Assembly (NCBI GenBank): GCA_000209515.2
Contig: AEVK01000001.1
Coordinates: 1 to 32,716 of the forward strand
DNA length: 32,716 bases
Origin: a gamma proteobacterium IMCC1989
Lineage (GTDB): Bacteria > Pseudomonadota > Gammaproteobacteria > Pseudomonadales > Cellvibrionaceae
Reading direction: 5' to 3'
Shown here piece by piece: positions 9,136 to 17,509 of this stretch. The notes under the pieces were generated by a model. It searched no databases. It was not told where the DNA came from and saw nothing but the letters and a program-made list of their open reading frames with translations. A program made the translations under genes and the position numbers. Position 1 is the first letter of the stretch. Each line of letters opens with the position of its first letter.

Positions 9136-10350
9136 TTACAAACTTGCATTAACTGACAACACCACTTTATTATTATCGTAATCCAAGGAGGCATCTGTAG
9201 AAGCTCTTTCAGTTCTTGTAATCCCCATCCCCACCTCCAGCCAACGCCTAAAGGCATACTTCAATTGTAGCTGAGTATTATTTGAAGTGTCCTGGCGATT
9301 CGCATTAACGAAATCATCTTTTTGTCGCCCCATAGATACCTCACCAGTCAACTTATCACTAAATTGGTGAGCCCATCCTAATGACAAATTACTACGTTTA
9401 ACAAAAGAGCCTATATTATTCTCTGTGTTTTGAGTCGATTTATTTGCAGATAATGTGAATACCGAGTATTCCACTGGCGACCAAGTAATAGAAGCCTCAC
9501 CCACGGAAGAGGATGTATCACCATCATCATTAACAAGATCACTTTTAGATCGCCCGACACGAACATTGCCTTTTACTATTTCGTTAGCTTCCCACTCAAA
9601 TCCGATTAAATAGCGACGATCTCTACGGTCATTAATGGCATTGGCACGAAAACTATTATCAGTATCGACAACTTCCACAGTTGCTCGTGAGCTAGCACCA
9701 ATCCCTACAGAAAAGCTAGCATTAAGCGTGTCGGTGTCTGACTCTAATACATTGGTTAATTGTTGATTCGTCGTATATCTCAAGCTATTAGTTTTGAAAC
9801 CGATAATCAATCGGCCTCTGGCACCTTCACTACCAAATGTGTAGTTAGCAGAAAGTTCTCTATTCTTCGTTTTATCTAGTTCTGTCGTGCTGATATCCGC
9901 TACATTATTAACTGACACACTATCAACCGAACGTTCATCATGTCCTCTAGATTCAGACACACCAAACTCGATCAAATGTCTTATATCTACGCGCCAATCC
10001 ATTTTTGCATCTAGCTTATGGTCTACATAATCATTATTATTTATACCACTATAGCGACCATTTTCAAGCTGATAAGCTAGACTGTAACGAACGACACCAT
10101 CATCTGCCACTGCAGCGATAGTAGGTATAAAACGCGTTAATGTGGAGGACGTTTCATTTCCTGCACTCTGTGAAAAAACGTTATCATTATTCTCAACGTC
10201 AATATTCAACGTCGGCGTAACGTCAAATGGGCCAACATAAATAGCCGCAGCTTCTTGTGCAATAAGATCAGAACTTAGGAAAGCGATTAACAGGGAAGCA
10301 GAGTATGCCTGTAAGCATCTATACCTAGTATCATGTGATAAAAAGTTCAT
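9136..10350 (-). CDS. Outer-membrane beta-barrel protein of the EPS operon (VpsM/EpsL-like)
   Basis: A 404-residue protein with a signal peptide of about 31 residues (ending SSDLIA) and then a long run of alternating hydrophobic/polar strands with amphipathic patterns such as TLNIDVENNDNVF and QLQLKYAFRRWLEVGMGITR. The mature N-terminus (VGPFDVTPTLNIDVENNDNVF) resembles barrels placed first in VpsM-N-O-type EPS operons and exosortase-linked EpsL proteins. It is the first gene of the export operon and its partner is probably the short Wza-like protein 68 bases downstream. The likely role is the outer-membrane exit channel or an accessory to it, inferred from fold and context. The barrel assignment is fairly firm, the precise family less so. 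A promoter candidate lies upstream at 10395-10409. Confidence 0.8.
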   Translation of the reverse strand: MNFLSHDTRYRCLQAYSASLLIAFLSSDLIAQEAAAIYVGPFDVTPTLNIDVENNDNVFSQSAGNETSSTLTRFIPTIAAVADDGVVRYSLAYQLENGRYSGINNNDYVDHKLDAKMDWRVDIRHLIEFGVSESRGHDERSVDSVSVNNVADISTTELDKTKNRELSANYTFGSEGARGRLIIGFKTNSLRYTTNQQLTNVLESDTDTLNASFSVGIGASSRATVEVVDTDNSFRANAINDRRDRRYLIGFEWEANEIVKGNVRVGRSKSDLVNDDGDTSSSVGEASITWSPVEYSVFTLSANKSTQNTENNIGSFVKRSNLSLGWAHQFSDKLTGEVSMGRQKDDFVNANRQDTSNNTQLQLKYAFRRWLEVGMGITRTERASTDASLDYDNNKVVLSVNASL

Positions 10351-10394
10351 TATCTAGAGTCTCTATTATTCAATGCGTCCCAGCGTGTTTTTAA

Positions 10395-10409
10395 GCGACA
10401 ATTCTACCA
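10395..10409 (-). promoter_or_regulatory. Possible sigma-54-type promoter of the EPS export operon
   Basis: On the minus strand the sequence TGGTAGAATTGTCGC has the invariant GG and GC separated by exactly ten bases, as in the -24/-12 consensus TGGCAC-N5-TTGC. It matches that consensus at seven of the ten defined positions. It lies 45 bases upstream of the first gene of the export operon, and no well-spaced sigma-70 promoter is visible in the same gap. A chance match is quite possible. Confidence 0.3.
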
Positions 10410-10431
10410 CGTTCCACTCCTTACGGGGAGT

Positions 10432-10470
10432 TGACAAATAATTGATGGGCAACTGACAGATAATTGTCAG
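10432..10470. promoter_or_regulatory. Paired 13-base direct repeats overlapping an inverted repeat: putative operator
   Basis: TGACAAATAATTG at 10432-10444 and TGACAGATAATTG at 10454-10466 differ at one base and start 22 bases apart, about two helical turns. The second copy is also the core of an 18-base inverted repeat, CTGACA-GATAAT-TGTCAG (10453-10470). No T-run follows, so it is not an ordinary terminator. The position between two EPS operons and upstream of the export operon suggests a regulator-binding region. Confidence 0.5.
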
Positions 10471-10505
10471 AAAGCCACTCTACTAGCTTAAGGTTCATCA
10501 TCAAA

Positions 10506-11225
10506 TTATAGTGCAAAAACACTCGTTACGAGCGAGGAACTAACACTCTCGTCGGGCATGCTGGTTACTCTCACAATTTTAGGTTCCGTACCAGCTGTTG
10601 AGACATAACTAAGCACCCCACTTTCATCAAAAAGATAAGAGTAGGAAACGTAACTCACCCCCTGAAAGGATACTGAATGAACACCAAGTTCACCAGAACA
10701 AGGAATAGACGACAACCCCACCGAAATACCTTGACCATTTGCCTTACTCACAGCCTCTTTTTGAGTCCATAAACACAAAAAACATTGTTGAGGGCATCCA
10801 CTACGCTGATATATGTCGATTTCTCGAGCTGAGCTTATGCGCTGAACAATACTCTCCATGTTAATTGCTCTTTCAAACTCTACGTCTACACCAATCTCAT
10901 TTTCTGTAGATACTGCTAAAACAACCCAATCGCCACTATGTGACAAATTAAAAAAAGGCGAATCTGGGTGTGAACAAAAGGGCTTCCCATAGGCGGATTG
11001 AAAAAAGTTAAGCTCATGAGGGGCAGAGGGTATGTACTGAGATAACACTGCACGTTTTAAGCTGTGAGCGAGAGCATGTCTCTCTTTATCAGGGTGTTGA
11101 CGAAACCGATCAAGCCTTACACGCTCTTCATCTCCCAGTAAGCAAACAAGACGATCAATAGAAAAATCATTTTTATTGGCAACATAAATAGCCGGTACGG
11201 ATTTCTCAACAGTATTTATCATCAT
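10506..11225 (-). CDS. Sfp-type 4'-phosphopantetheinyl transferase
   Basis: Transfers phosphopantetheine from CoA to a serine of a carrier protein. The 239-residue protein shows the family motifs in order: FNLSHSGDW (92-100), GVDVE (112-116) with the magnesium-binding acidic residues, and WTQKEA (153-158) followed by KANGQGI. I chose the ATG at 11223-11225 because it forms a TAATG overlap with the rfbD stop, which favours translational coupling; an ATG 18 bases earlier lies inside rfbD. It is the last gene of the rhamnose/assembly operon. No carrier protein, polyketide synthase or non-ribosomal peptide synthetase is visible in the window, so its substrate is unknown and its presence in an EPS operon is unusual. 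Identification by motif is strong. Confidence 0.9.
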   Translation of the reverse strand: MMINTVEKSVPAIYVANKNDFSIDRLVCLLGDEERVRLDRFRQHPDKERHALAHSLKRAVLSQYIPSAPHELNFFQSAYGKPFCSHPDSPFFNLSHSGDWVVLAVSTENEIGVDVEFERAINMESIVQRISSAREIDIYQRSGCPQQCFLCLWTQKEAVSKANGQGISVGLSSIPCSGELGVHSVSFQGVSYVSYSYLFDESGVLSYVSTAGTEPKIVRVTSMPDESVSSSLVTSVFAL

Positions 11226-12139
11226 TAAAGGGCTGGAGAACATCCATCAAAAAAAGCAGACAAGCCCTGCCGCCAAGACGGCACACTATAATTAAACTCC
11301 CTGGCTAGCTTATCTGTGCTTAATACAGAGTAAGCTGGTCGAGCAGCTGGGGTTGGATAAGCGCTGCTTGGTATGGGGATAATTTGCGGTTTATTTGGCA
11401 TAAAGCCTCTTGCATAAGCCTCATTTAAAATGGCTTGAGAGAATTCATACCAACTCACCTTGCCTTCTCCGACGCAATGATATACACCCCAATTTAGAGA
11501 CTGGCCAGACGCATATCGCTTAACAATGCACAATATTGCCCTGGCGATATCTCCCGCATAAGTTGGGCAACCATATTGATCACTAACAATAGTTAGTTGC
11601 TCCCTGTCTGCCGATAAACGTAACATCGTCTTTACAAAATTATTACCAGATATACCAAACACCCAGCTAGTGCGTAAAATGATATGCTGCGCCAAGACAG
11701 ACTTTACTGCCTGCTCGCCCAGCCATTTAGTTTCACCATAAACCCCTAAAGGGCTGACATCATCGCTCTCTGTATAGGCCGTGGTCGCCGTTCCATCAAA
11801 TACATAATCGGTCGAAATATGGATTAAAGGGATCGCACCTTTAGCGCAATACTGAGCTAAAAAACCTACACTGGTATGATTTACTTTATCCGCCAAACTT
11901 GGCTCAGACTCGGCTTTATCTACCGCCGTATAAGCAGCGGCATTGACAACAAGACTAGGAGTTTGAAAACATAGCAGCCGCTCAACAATTTCATCAACAC
12001 TGCTAATACTGCTAAGGTCCAACTCTTTCCGAGTGATACAAAGAACTGTATAACCCACCTGTTGGAATAGTTTTTTACATTCCGAGCCTACCTGCCCAGA
12101 AGCTCCCAGCAGCAGTATTCGTATACTTTTTTTATTCAT
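11225..12139 (-). CDS. rfbD: dTDP-4-dehydrorhamnose reductase
   Basis: Last step of dTDP-L-rhamnose synthesis: NAD(P)H-dependent reduction of dTDP-4-keto-rhamnose. The 304-residue protein is a short-chain dehydrogenase/reductase of the extended type with the nucleotide-binding motif GASGQVG (12-18), VVNAAAYTAVDKAE, ISTDYVFDG and the catalytic pair in YGETKWLGE. Length and motifs are complete. It follows rfbC after 15 bases and its stop overlaps the start of the phosphopantetheinyl transferase gene. Confidence 0.96.
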   Translation of the reverse strand: MNKKSIRILLLGASGQVGSECKKLFQQVGYTVLCITRKELDLSSISSVDEIVERLLCFQTPSLVVNAAAYTAVDKAESEPSLADKVNHTSVGFLAQYCAKGAIPLIHISTDYVFDGTATTAYTESDDVSPLGVYGETKWLGEQAVKSVLAQHIILRTSWVFGISGNNFVKTMLRLSADREQLTIVSDQYGCPTYAGDIARAILCIVKRYASGQSLNWGVYHCVGEGKVSWYEFSQAILNEAYARGFMPNKPQIIPIPSSAYPTPAARPAYSVLSTDKLAREFNYSVPSWRQGLSAFFDGCSPAL

Positions 12140-12154
12140 TATTCATCAACAAGA

Positions 12155-12697
12155 TTAATTTTCGCTTTTAATATCTTTTAAAAAAGGCAACATTGTATCT
12201 TTATCAGACAACTGCACATCCGTTAATGGCCAAGGAATATTAATCTCAGGATCATTCCACATCACCCCGCCCTCGTCCGCTGGATCGTAATAATCCGTAC
12301 ACTTATATTCAAAATCAGCGCTATCAGATAACACTAAAAAGCCATGGGCGTAGCCCGGAGGAATCCAAAGCTGCTTTTTATTTTTCGCACTCAGCACAAC
12401 CCCCTCATACTGACCATAAGTAGACGAGTGCGGATTAATATCAACGGCTACATCATATACCTCGCCTGTCACCACCCGCACTAACTTACCTTGCGGCTTG
12501 GTTTTTTGAAAATGCAATCCCCTTAACACTCCCCTAGGCGACCGAGAGTGATTATCTTGCACAAACTGAATATTTTCACCTAAGTGCTCTTGATATCGCT
12601 TCAACTGAAAAGTTTCCAGAAAAAAGCCTCTTTCATCACCAAACACAGCCGGCTCGATAACCAAAACTCCGCTCAACTTTGTTTTAACAACATTCAT
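12155..12697 (-). CDS. rfbC: dTDP-4-dehydrorhamnose 3,5-epimerase
   Basis: Third step of dTDP-L-rhamnose synthesis. The 180-residue cupin enzyme has RGLHFQ with the catalytic His62, VYDVAVDINPHSSTYGQ, WIPPGYAHGF and the tyrosine-containing FEYKCTDYYDP segment. All expected parts are present and the length is normal. It lies 21 bases after rfbA and 15 before rfbD in one operon. Confidence 0.97.
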   Translation of the reverse strand: MNVVKTKLSGVLVIEPAVFGDERGFFLETFQLKRYQEHLGENIQFVQDNHSRSPRGVLRGLHFQKTKPQGKLVRVVTGEVYDVAVDINPHSSTYGQYEGVVLSAKNKKQLWIPPGYAHGFLVLSDSADFEYKCTDYYDPADEGGVMWNDPEINIPWPLTDVQLSDKDTMLPFLKDIKSEN

Positions 12698-12718
12698 ACC
12701 ATCAACCTAAACCGTTAG

Positions 12719-13585
12719 TTAAAACTCAAGAAGCTCAATAAGGTACTCCCCATAACCACTCTTCATTAATGGCTTTGCTAAGTCACGTAATTGATCAGAG
12801 CTAATCCACCCCATACGCCATGAGACTTCTTCTGGGCAAGCAATCTTTAGGCCTTGGCGCTGCTCTAATGTTTGCACAAACTGCCCTGCCTCCATTAAAG
12901 AATCATGCGTTCCCGTATCTAACCAAGCAGTACCACGGCCCATCATTTCAACGGACAACTGACCTTTTTCTAAATATATCTTATTAATATCGGTAATTTC
13001 TAACTCACCGCGAGGTGATGGCCTTATAGATTTTGCGATACTCACTACATCCGAATCGTAAAAATAAAGCCCCGTCACCGCATAACGAGACCTTGCTTTT
13101 TCTGGCTTTTCTTCGATACTAATGGCCTTTCCGTTCGCATCAAACTCCACCACGCCAAAGCGCTCCGGATCTCGCACAGGATAAGCAAACACAGTACTCC
13201 CACTTTCGCATTGAGCTGCACGCTGTAAAGAATCGCTCAGCCCATGGCCAAAAAACAAATTATCCCCCAAAATAAGCGCGCAAGACTCACCAGCAATAAA
13301 CTCTTCGCCGATTAAAAACGCCTGCGCCAAACCATCTGGAGACGGCTGTATTTCATATGATATAGATAAGCCCCACTGCTTACCCGTACCCAATATTTTT
13401 TCAAAACGCCCTATATCTTCAGGAGTAGAAATAATTAATACCTCCCTTATTCCTGCAAGCATAAGGGTGGTTAACGGATAATAAATCATCGGTTTATCAT
13501 AAACTGGGAGCAGTTGCTTACATACGCCAATGGTAACTGGATGTAATCGGGTACCTGAACCTCCAGCCAATATAATGCCTTTCAA
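12719..13585 (-). CDS. rfbA: Glucose-1-phosphate thymidylyltransferase
   Basis: Makes dTDP-glucose from glucose-1-phosphate and dTTP, the first step toward dTDP-rhamnose. The 288-residue protein opens with [18 protein letters not shown] and has [26 protein letters not shown] and EEKPEKARS, all typical of RmlA. The start codon is TTG (13583-13585) with an AGGAG ribosome binding site about 8 bases upstream; this start gives the exact family N-terminus. rfbB lies 108 bases upstream in the same direction, a longer gap than elsewhere in the operon, in which I see no clear terminator or promoter. Confidence 0.97.
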   Translation of the reverse strand: MKGIILAGGSGTRLHPVTIGVCKQLLPVYDKPMIYYPLTTLMLAGIREVLIISTPEDIGRFEKILGTGKQWGLSISYEIQPSPDGLAQAFLIGEEFIAGESCALILGDNLFFGHGLSDSLQRAAQCESGSTVFAYPVRDPERFGVVEFDANGKAISIEEKPEKARSRYAVTGLYFYDSDVVSIAKSIRPSPRGELEITDINKIYLEKGQLSVEMMGRGTAWLDTGTHDSLMEAGQFVQTLEQRQGLKIACPEEVSWRMGWISSDQLRDLAKPLMKSGYGEYLIELLEF

Positions 13586-13693
13586 ATGACCTACTCCTCA
13601 ACTATAAATATGAAACTAAGCAACAACCACAACCGTCACCACGCCACTAAAAAAACTGAATAAACTTAATGCAAGGGCGCTTTAGGAAGCACA

Positions 13694-14758
13694 TCAAATA
13701 ACACCTAGACGCTGCCCTTGATATGAACCATCAAGCACCTGCTGCCACCATGATTCATTAGACAAATACCACTGAACTGTTTTACTAATTCCGGATTCAA
13801 AAGACTCATTGGGCAACCAATCTAACTCTTTCTGAATTTTTGATGCATCAATAGCATAACGTACATCATGCCCTGGGCGATCCTCTACAAACACAATTAA
13901 ATCTCGATAGCGCTGAATACCCAATGGTTTATCTGGCCTAAGCTTTTCTAATATATCGCAAATAGCGTATACAACTTCTATATTTTGACGCTCATTATGG
14001 CCTCCAATATTATAAGTTTCGCCCGCAACACCGCGAGAAATAACATCGTAAAGTGCTCGAGCATGGTCTTCAACATACAACCAATCACGCACCTGAGAAC
14101 CGTCGCCATAAACAGGTAACGGCTTACCTGCCAAGGCATTAAGTATCGTTAAAGGGATAAGCTTTTCGGGGAAATGGTAGGGTCCATAATTATTAGAACA
14201 ATTCGTCACTAATGTAGGCAAGCCAAACGTTCGATGCCACGCACGCACCAAGTGATCAGAGGAAGCTTTAGTAGCAGAATATGGCGAACTAGGCGCATAA
14301 CTGGTTGTTTCTGTAAATAAGCCCTCAGTACCTAAATCGCCATACACTTCATCTGTAGAAATATGATGAAATAAAAAACGAGCTTTTTCACTTTTGCCTA
14401 ACGACATGTAAAAACGTCTTGAGGCTTCTAACAAAGTATATGTGCCGACAATATTTGTTGTTATAAAAGTATCGGGGCCATCAATAGAGCGATCCACATG
14501 AGACTCTGCAGCTAAATGCATTACCTTGTTTGGCTTATGTACATCAAATACACGCTGTAGTTCATACGCATCACAAATATCCACCTGTTCAAAGACATAG
14601 CGATTTGAACCCGATACTGATTCTAGGGATGATAAATTACCCGCATAAGTCAGCTTATCAAGATTAATAACATTATCTTGCGTATTACCAATAATATGGC
14701 GCACCACAGCTGAACCAATAAAACCAGCACCACCAGTTATTAACACGTTATTGCTCAT
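13694..14758 (-). CDS. rfbB: dTDP-glucose 4,6-dehydratase
   Basis: Second step of dTDP-L-rhamnose synthesis, an NAD-dependent extended SDR enzyme. The 354-residue protein has TGGAGFIG (8-15), [24 protein letters not shown] with the catalytic Asp-Glu pair, [10 protein letters not shown] with the Tyr/Lys pair, [17 protein letters not shown] and [15 protein letters not shown]. It is complete and of normal length. It follows the wzy-like gene by 36 bases and begins the rfbB-A-C-D block. Confidence 0.98.
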   Translation of the reverse strand: MSNNVLITGGAGFIGSAVVRHIIGNTQDNVINLDKLTYAGNLSSLESVSGSNRYVFEQVDICDAYELQRVFDVHKPNKVMHLAAESHVDRSIDGPDTFITTNIVGTYTLLEASRRFYMSLGKSEKARFLFHHISTDEVYGDLGTEGLFTETTSYAPSSPYSATKASSDHLVRAWHRTFGLPTLVTNCSNNYGPYHFPEKLIPLTILNALAGKPLPVYGDGSQVRDWLYVEDHARALYDVISRGVAGETYNIGGHNERQNIEVVYAICDILEKLRPDKPLGIQRYRDLIVFVEDRPGHDVRYAIDASKIQKELDWLPNESFESGISKTVQWYLSNESWWQQVLDGSYQGQRLGVI

Positions 14759-14794
14759 GAAAGCATTCCCAACAAATCATATAAATATACCGAA

Positions 14795-16228
14795 CTAGTG
14801 CCTTGCAAGCATTATTCGCCCAAAGGCTACGTTTATCATAATAAATATAGGAAAAAGCGATATCATACTAGTGGTAGATATAATAAACACTAACGCTATA
14901 TTTATAGCAAAATACATAGCGCTATAGCGTTCAACATCAGACACACTCGCCCCCATCGAAAGCAAGCGTTTTGCCAAAGGGATTATAATTGACAGGTACA
15001 TACCAACGAATAAAAACAAGCCAACAAATCCATACTGCAGAGCAATCTGTAAATAGGTGCTCACAATATCAATAATACCTAAACCCGTAACCAAGTGATC
15101 AAAGTATCCTGAATGAATAAAATATTGCGCGCCAAAAAGGGGGGCTTGCTTCAAAAACAACCAAGATGCAGTATACAGCTCAATTCTATAATCGAAAGTA
15201 CCGTATTCATCTTCATAAATAAACATAGCGCTTACACCAAACAGCAGCTCTGCCAAGCATAAGATAGTCACAGATAGAACAAGTAAAACACGCTTTTCAC
15301 TCGACAACTTAATAAAATACCAATAGGCAGCCACCCCCAAAATAAAGCTAAACAGACCACCCCTAGAGCCGCTAAACAATACCGCTAAAACAAACATCAA
15401 TATAATCAACCAACGTATGATGGGTAATATTTGGATATGCTGCTTCAATATATCTAGCGCCAAATATCCCGACAGCACTGTAAAGCCAATCAACGGACTT
15501 GATAATGGGCCAGAAAGCCGCAAAAAGCCGCCTCTATATTCTCGAATAATATTGTATTTACTACGCGGATTAAATGCTTCATAAATATCTAACTGAATCA
15601 CCTGACTAATAAAAAGAATCGCCGATATAATAATAGAGAAGACCAATACCGCAACTGCACAATAATGAATATCATTGATTGATTTAACCGTTCGGCTGAT
15701 AACAAAATAAGGAACAATATAAATCAAACAACTATCAACAAAAAAGCGCAATACGCTGGTAATTTTACCTTCACGAAAGGTTAGCAGCGTAGTGAGTAAA
15801 ACAAATAAACACACGAAACTATCCGTGAGATTCCATGCCAGGTTATTTCTCGCGCTTAACCGAAAAAACATAGGCACCAACAACACAATAACCGCTACTT
15901 TGTAAAACGAGAGTGTTATCAAATAATTAATCCCGGGGACAGACACATGGTATTCAACCCAGTCAGGTATAGCACCTAAAATACCGATTAAAAAAGCAAT
16001 CGTAAAAACAGGGCCAGAGCTATTTTTATTCACTATAGCCAACATGAATGCAGCCGCTACCAATGTTAAAGCTTCATTCCGAAAAAAAAAGATGAGCGGC
16101 AAGGAAACAATCCAAAAAGCAACTATACGCCTTCCAAGTCCAGACGAAAATATAGTCTTGCTCGACAAAATAACAGACAAAATAGCCATAGCGGATAAAA
16201 TTGCTAGCTTTGCACCATAAACAATCAT
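14795..16228 (-). CDS. Wzy-like polysaccharide polymerase (O-antigen ligase superfamily)
   Basis: A 477-residue polytopic inner-membrane protein with about twelve hydrophobic segments and a large loop near the C-terminal third. The motif LFSGSRGGLFSFILG is the RG-containing signature of the O-antigen ligase/Wzy superfamily. In a Wzx/Wzy operon such a protein normally polymerises lipid-linked repeat units in the periplasm. It lies between the GT4 and rfbB. A second member of the superfamily is encoded at 24096-25550, so which one is the true polymerase cannot be decided from sequence; this one, inside the assembly operon next to the flippase and transferases, is the better candidate. Confidence 0.8.
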   Translation of the reverse strand: MIVYGAKLAILSAMAILSVILSSKTIFSSGLGRRIVAFWIVSLPLIFFFRNEALTLVAAAFMLAIVNKNSSGPVFTIAFLIGILGAIPDWVEYHVSVPGINYLITLSFYKVAVIVLLVPMFFRLSARNNLAWNLTDSFVCLFVLLTTLLTFREGKITSVLRFFVDSCLIYIVPYFVISRTVKSINDIHYCAVAVLVFSIIISAILFISQVIQLDIYEAFNPRSKYNIIREYRGGFLRLSGPLSSPLIGFTVLSGYLALDILKQHIQILPIIRWLIILMFVLAVLFSGSRGGLFSFILGVAAYWYFIKLSSEKRVLLVLSVTILCLAELLFGVSAMFIYEDEYGTFDYRIELYTASWLFLKQAPLFGAQYFIHSGYFDHLVTGLGIIDIVSTYLQIALQYGFVGLFLFVGMYLSIIIPLAKRLLSMGASVSDVERYSAMYFAINIALVFIISTTSMISLFPIFIMINVAFGRIMLARH

Positions 16229-16280
16229 AAAGAGATTCGCTCAACAATAGGACTTAGCGACAGATAAATTACCAACATAA

Positions 16281-17498
16281 TCATGCCTTATTTTTATAAT
16301 CATTTATTGCCTGTTCATAAAAACCAATAGCTTGTCTAGCGATTAAATCAGGGGAAAAAGCAGATTGGCAATGGTAATAAGCATTACCTGATAACTCGCA
16401 AAGCAAACGATCGTCTTGCAACAACGTAATCATTTTGCTTGCAAGATCTTCAACATTAGAACCTTCAAAGAACATCCCACTGACTTTATCCTTAAACACT
16501 TCGGTAATTCCACCGACACGAGCAGCAATAATAGGAGCTGCTGACGCTAAAGACTCAATGACAGTATAGGGAAAGTTTTCGTTTCGAGAAGCCATTATCG
16601 TAAAATGGGAATGCCGCCTAAGCAACTTCACTTGCTCGGAGTCAGCCAAACCAACGAATTCCACACAACTCTCTTGAGACGATGGTATATACTGCTTAAT
16701 CGCGTCATTAATAAAAAAGCGCTCACCGTTTGGCAACTCAACTCCCCTATCAGGCCCTACAAAAACCAACTTCACACCCGGATCATAAGCCAGCACTTTT
16801 GCAAATGCTCGTATAACAAGATCTCCTCCTTTGTGTGCATCAAATCGCCCTACAAACAATATTTGCTTTTTAACATATGAGGATGATGACCAGCATTCGC
16901 TTTTACTCAACGCTGATATAGGGTTAAAAAAAACGGCCTGCACAGGCCATTTGATACCAAACTTTTTTTGAGGCTCATCTAACACCCAACGGCACGGAGC
17001 ATTAACATATCGAGCAGCGCGAAAAGCACGCTCTTCTCTTTTAAAGCGCTGATAATCTCGATTAGTCAACGTCTTACCTCCCATAGTGCCATTGATATAA
17101 TGTGGCCCATGCAATCTCATCGCAATAGGAAAGCTGACTCTTTTTTGCAAAAAATAATGCCAACCAAAAGACTCTTCCATTTCGAGCAAATCAATTTTTG
17201 CGGTCTTTTCAATTATACGAACACCATACAAAATTGCGCTAGCACCCAAATAATATTGCTCAAAGCCCGCCGAAAAAAAACCTCCAACTTTACTTAACAC
17301 TTTATCGATAAATGTAGGTCGATAACTATCAATATAAACACAGTCCTTTTGAACGTATTCTTCTGCCTTATTGGCAGCCAAAACAAAAACTTGATGCCCA
17401 TTATCCTTAAGTGATGAGACAATATTATCGCAATAAGTAACAATCCCATTGGCATCAACACTTTTTGGCCAAGAAGGTGAAAAAATAATGATATTCAT
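16281..17498 (-). CDS. GT4-family glycosyltransferase
   Basis: A 405-residue GT-B-fold glycosyltransferase. The N-terminal domain opens with MNIIIFSPSWPKSVDANGIVTY. The C-terminal domain shows LFVGRFDAHKGGDLVIRAF, KLVFVGPDRG and the nucleotide-sugar-binding segment MASRNENFPYTVIESLASAAPIIAARVGG, the E-x7-E pattern of GT4 retaining enzymes. The frame is open to a TTG at 17513, but the ATG at 17496-17498 gives the family start. The upstream flippase stop is at 17510-17512, so the genes are 11 bases apart. Donor and acceptor sugars cannot be predicted. It presumably extends the lipid-linked repeat on the cytoplasmic face. Confidence 0.87.
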   Translation of the reverse strand: MNIIIFSPSWPKSVDANGIVTYCDNIVSSLKDNGHQVFVLAANKAEEYVQKDCVYIDSYRPTFIDKVLSKVGGFFSAGFEQYYLGASAILYGVRIIEKTAKIDLLEMEESFGWHYFLQKRVSFPIAMRLHGPHYINGTMGGKTLTNRDYQRFKREERAFRAARYVNAPCRWVLDEPQKKFGIKWPVQAVFFNPISALSKSECWSSSSYVKKQILFVGRFDAHKGGDLVIRAFAKVLAYDPGVKLVFVGPDRGVELPNGERFFINDAIKQYIPSSQESCVEFVGLADSEQVKLLRRHSHFTIMASRNENFPYTVIESLASAAPIIAARVGGITEVFKDKVSGMFFEGSNVEDLASKMITLLQDDRLLCELSGNAYYHCQSAFSPDLIARQAIGFYEQAINDYKNKA

Positions 17499-17509
17499 AA
17501 ATCCATCAC

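Noticed and set aside
10453-10470. Inverted repeat as terminator of the assembly operon
   Set aside because: Only six pairs per arm and no T-run on either strand; it fits an operator better.
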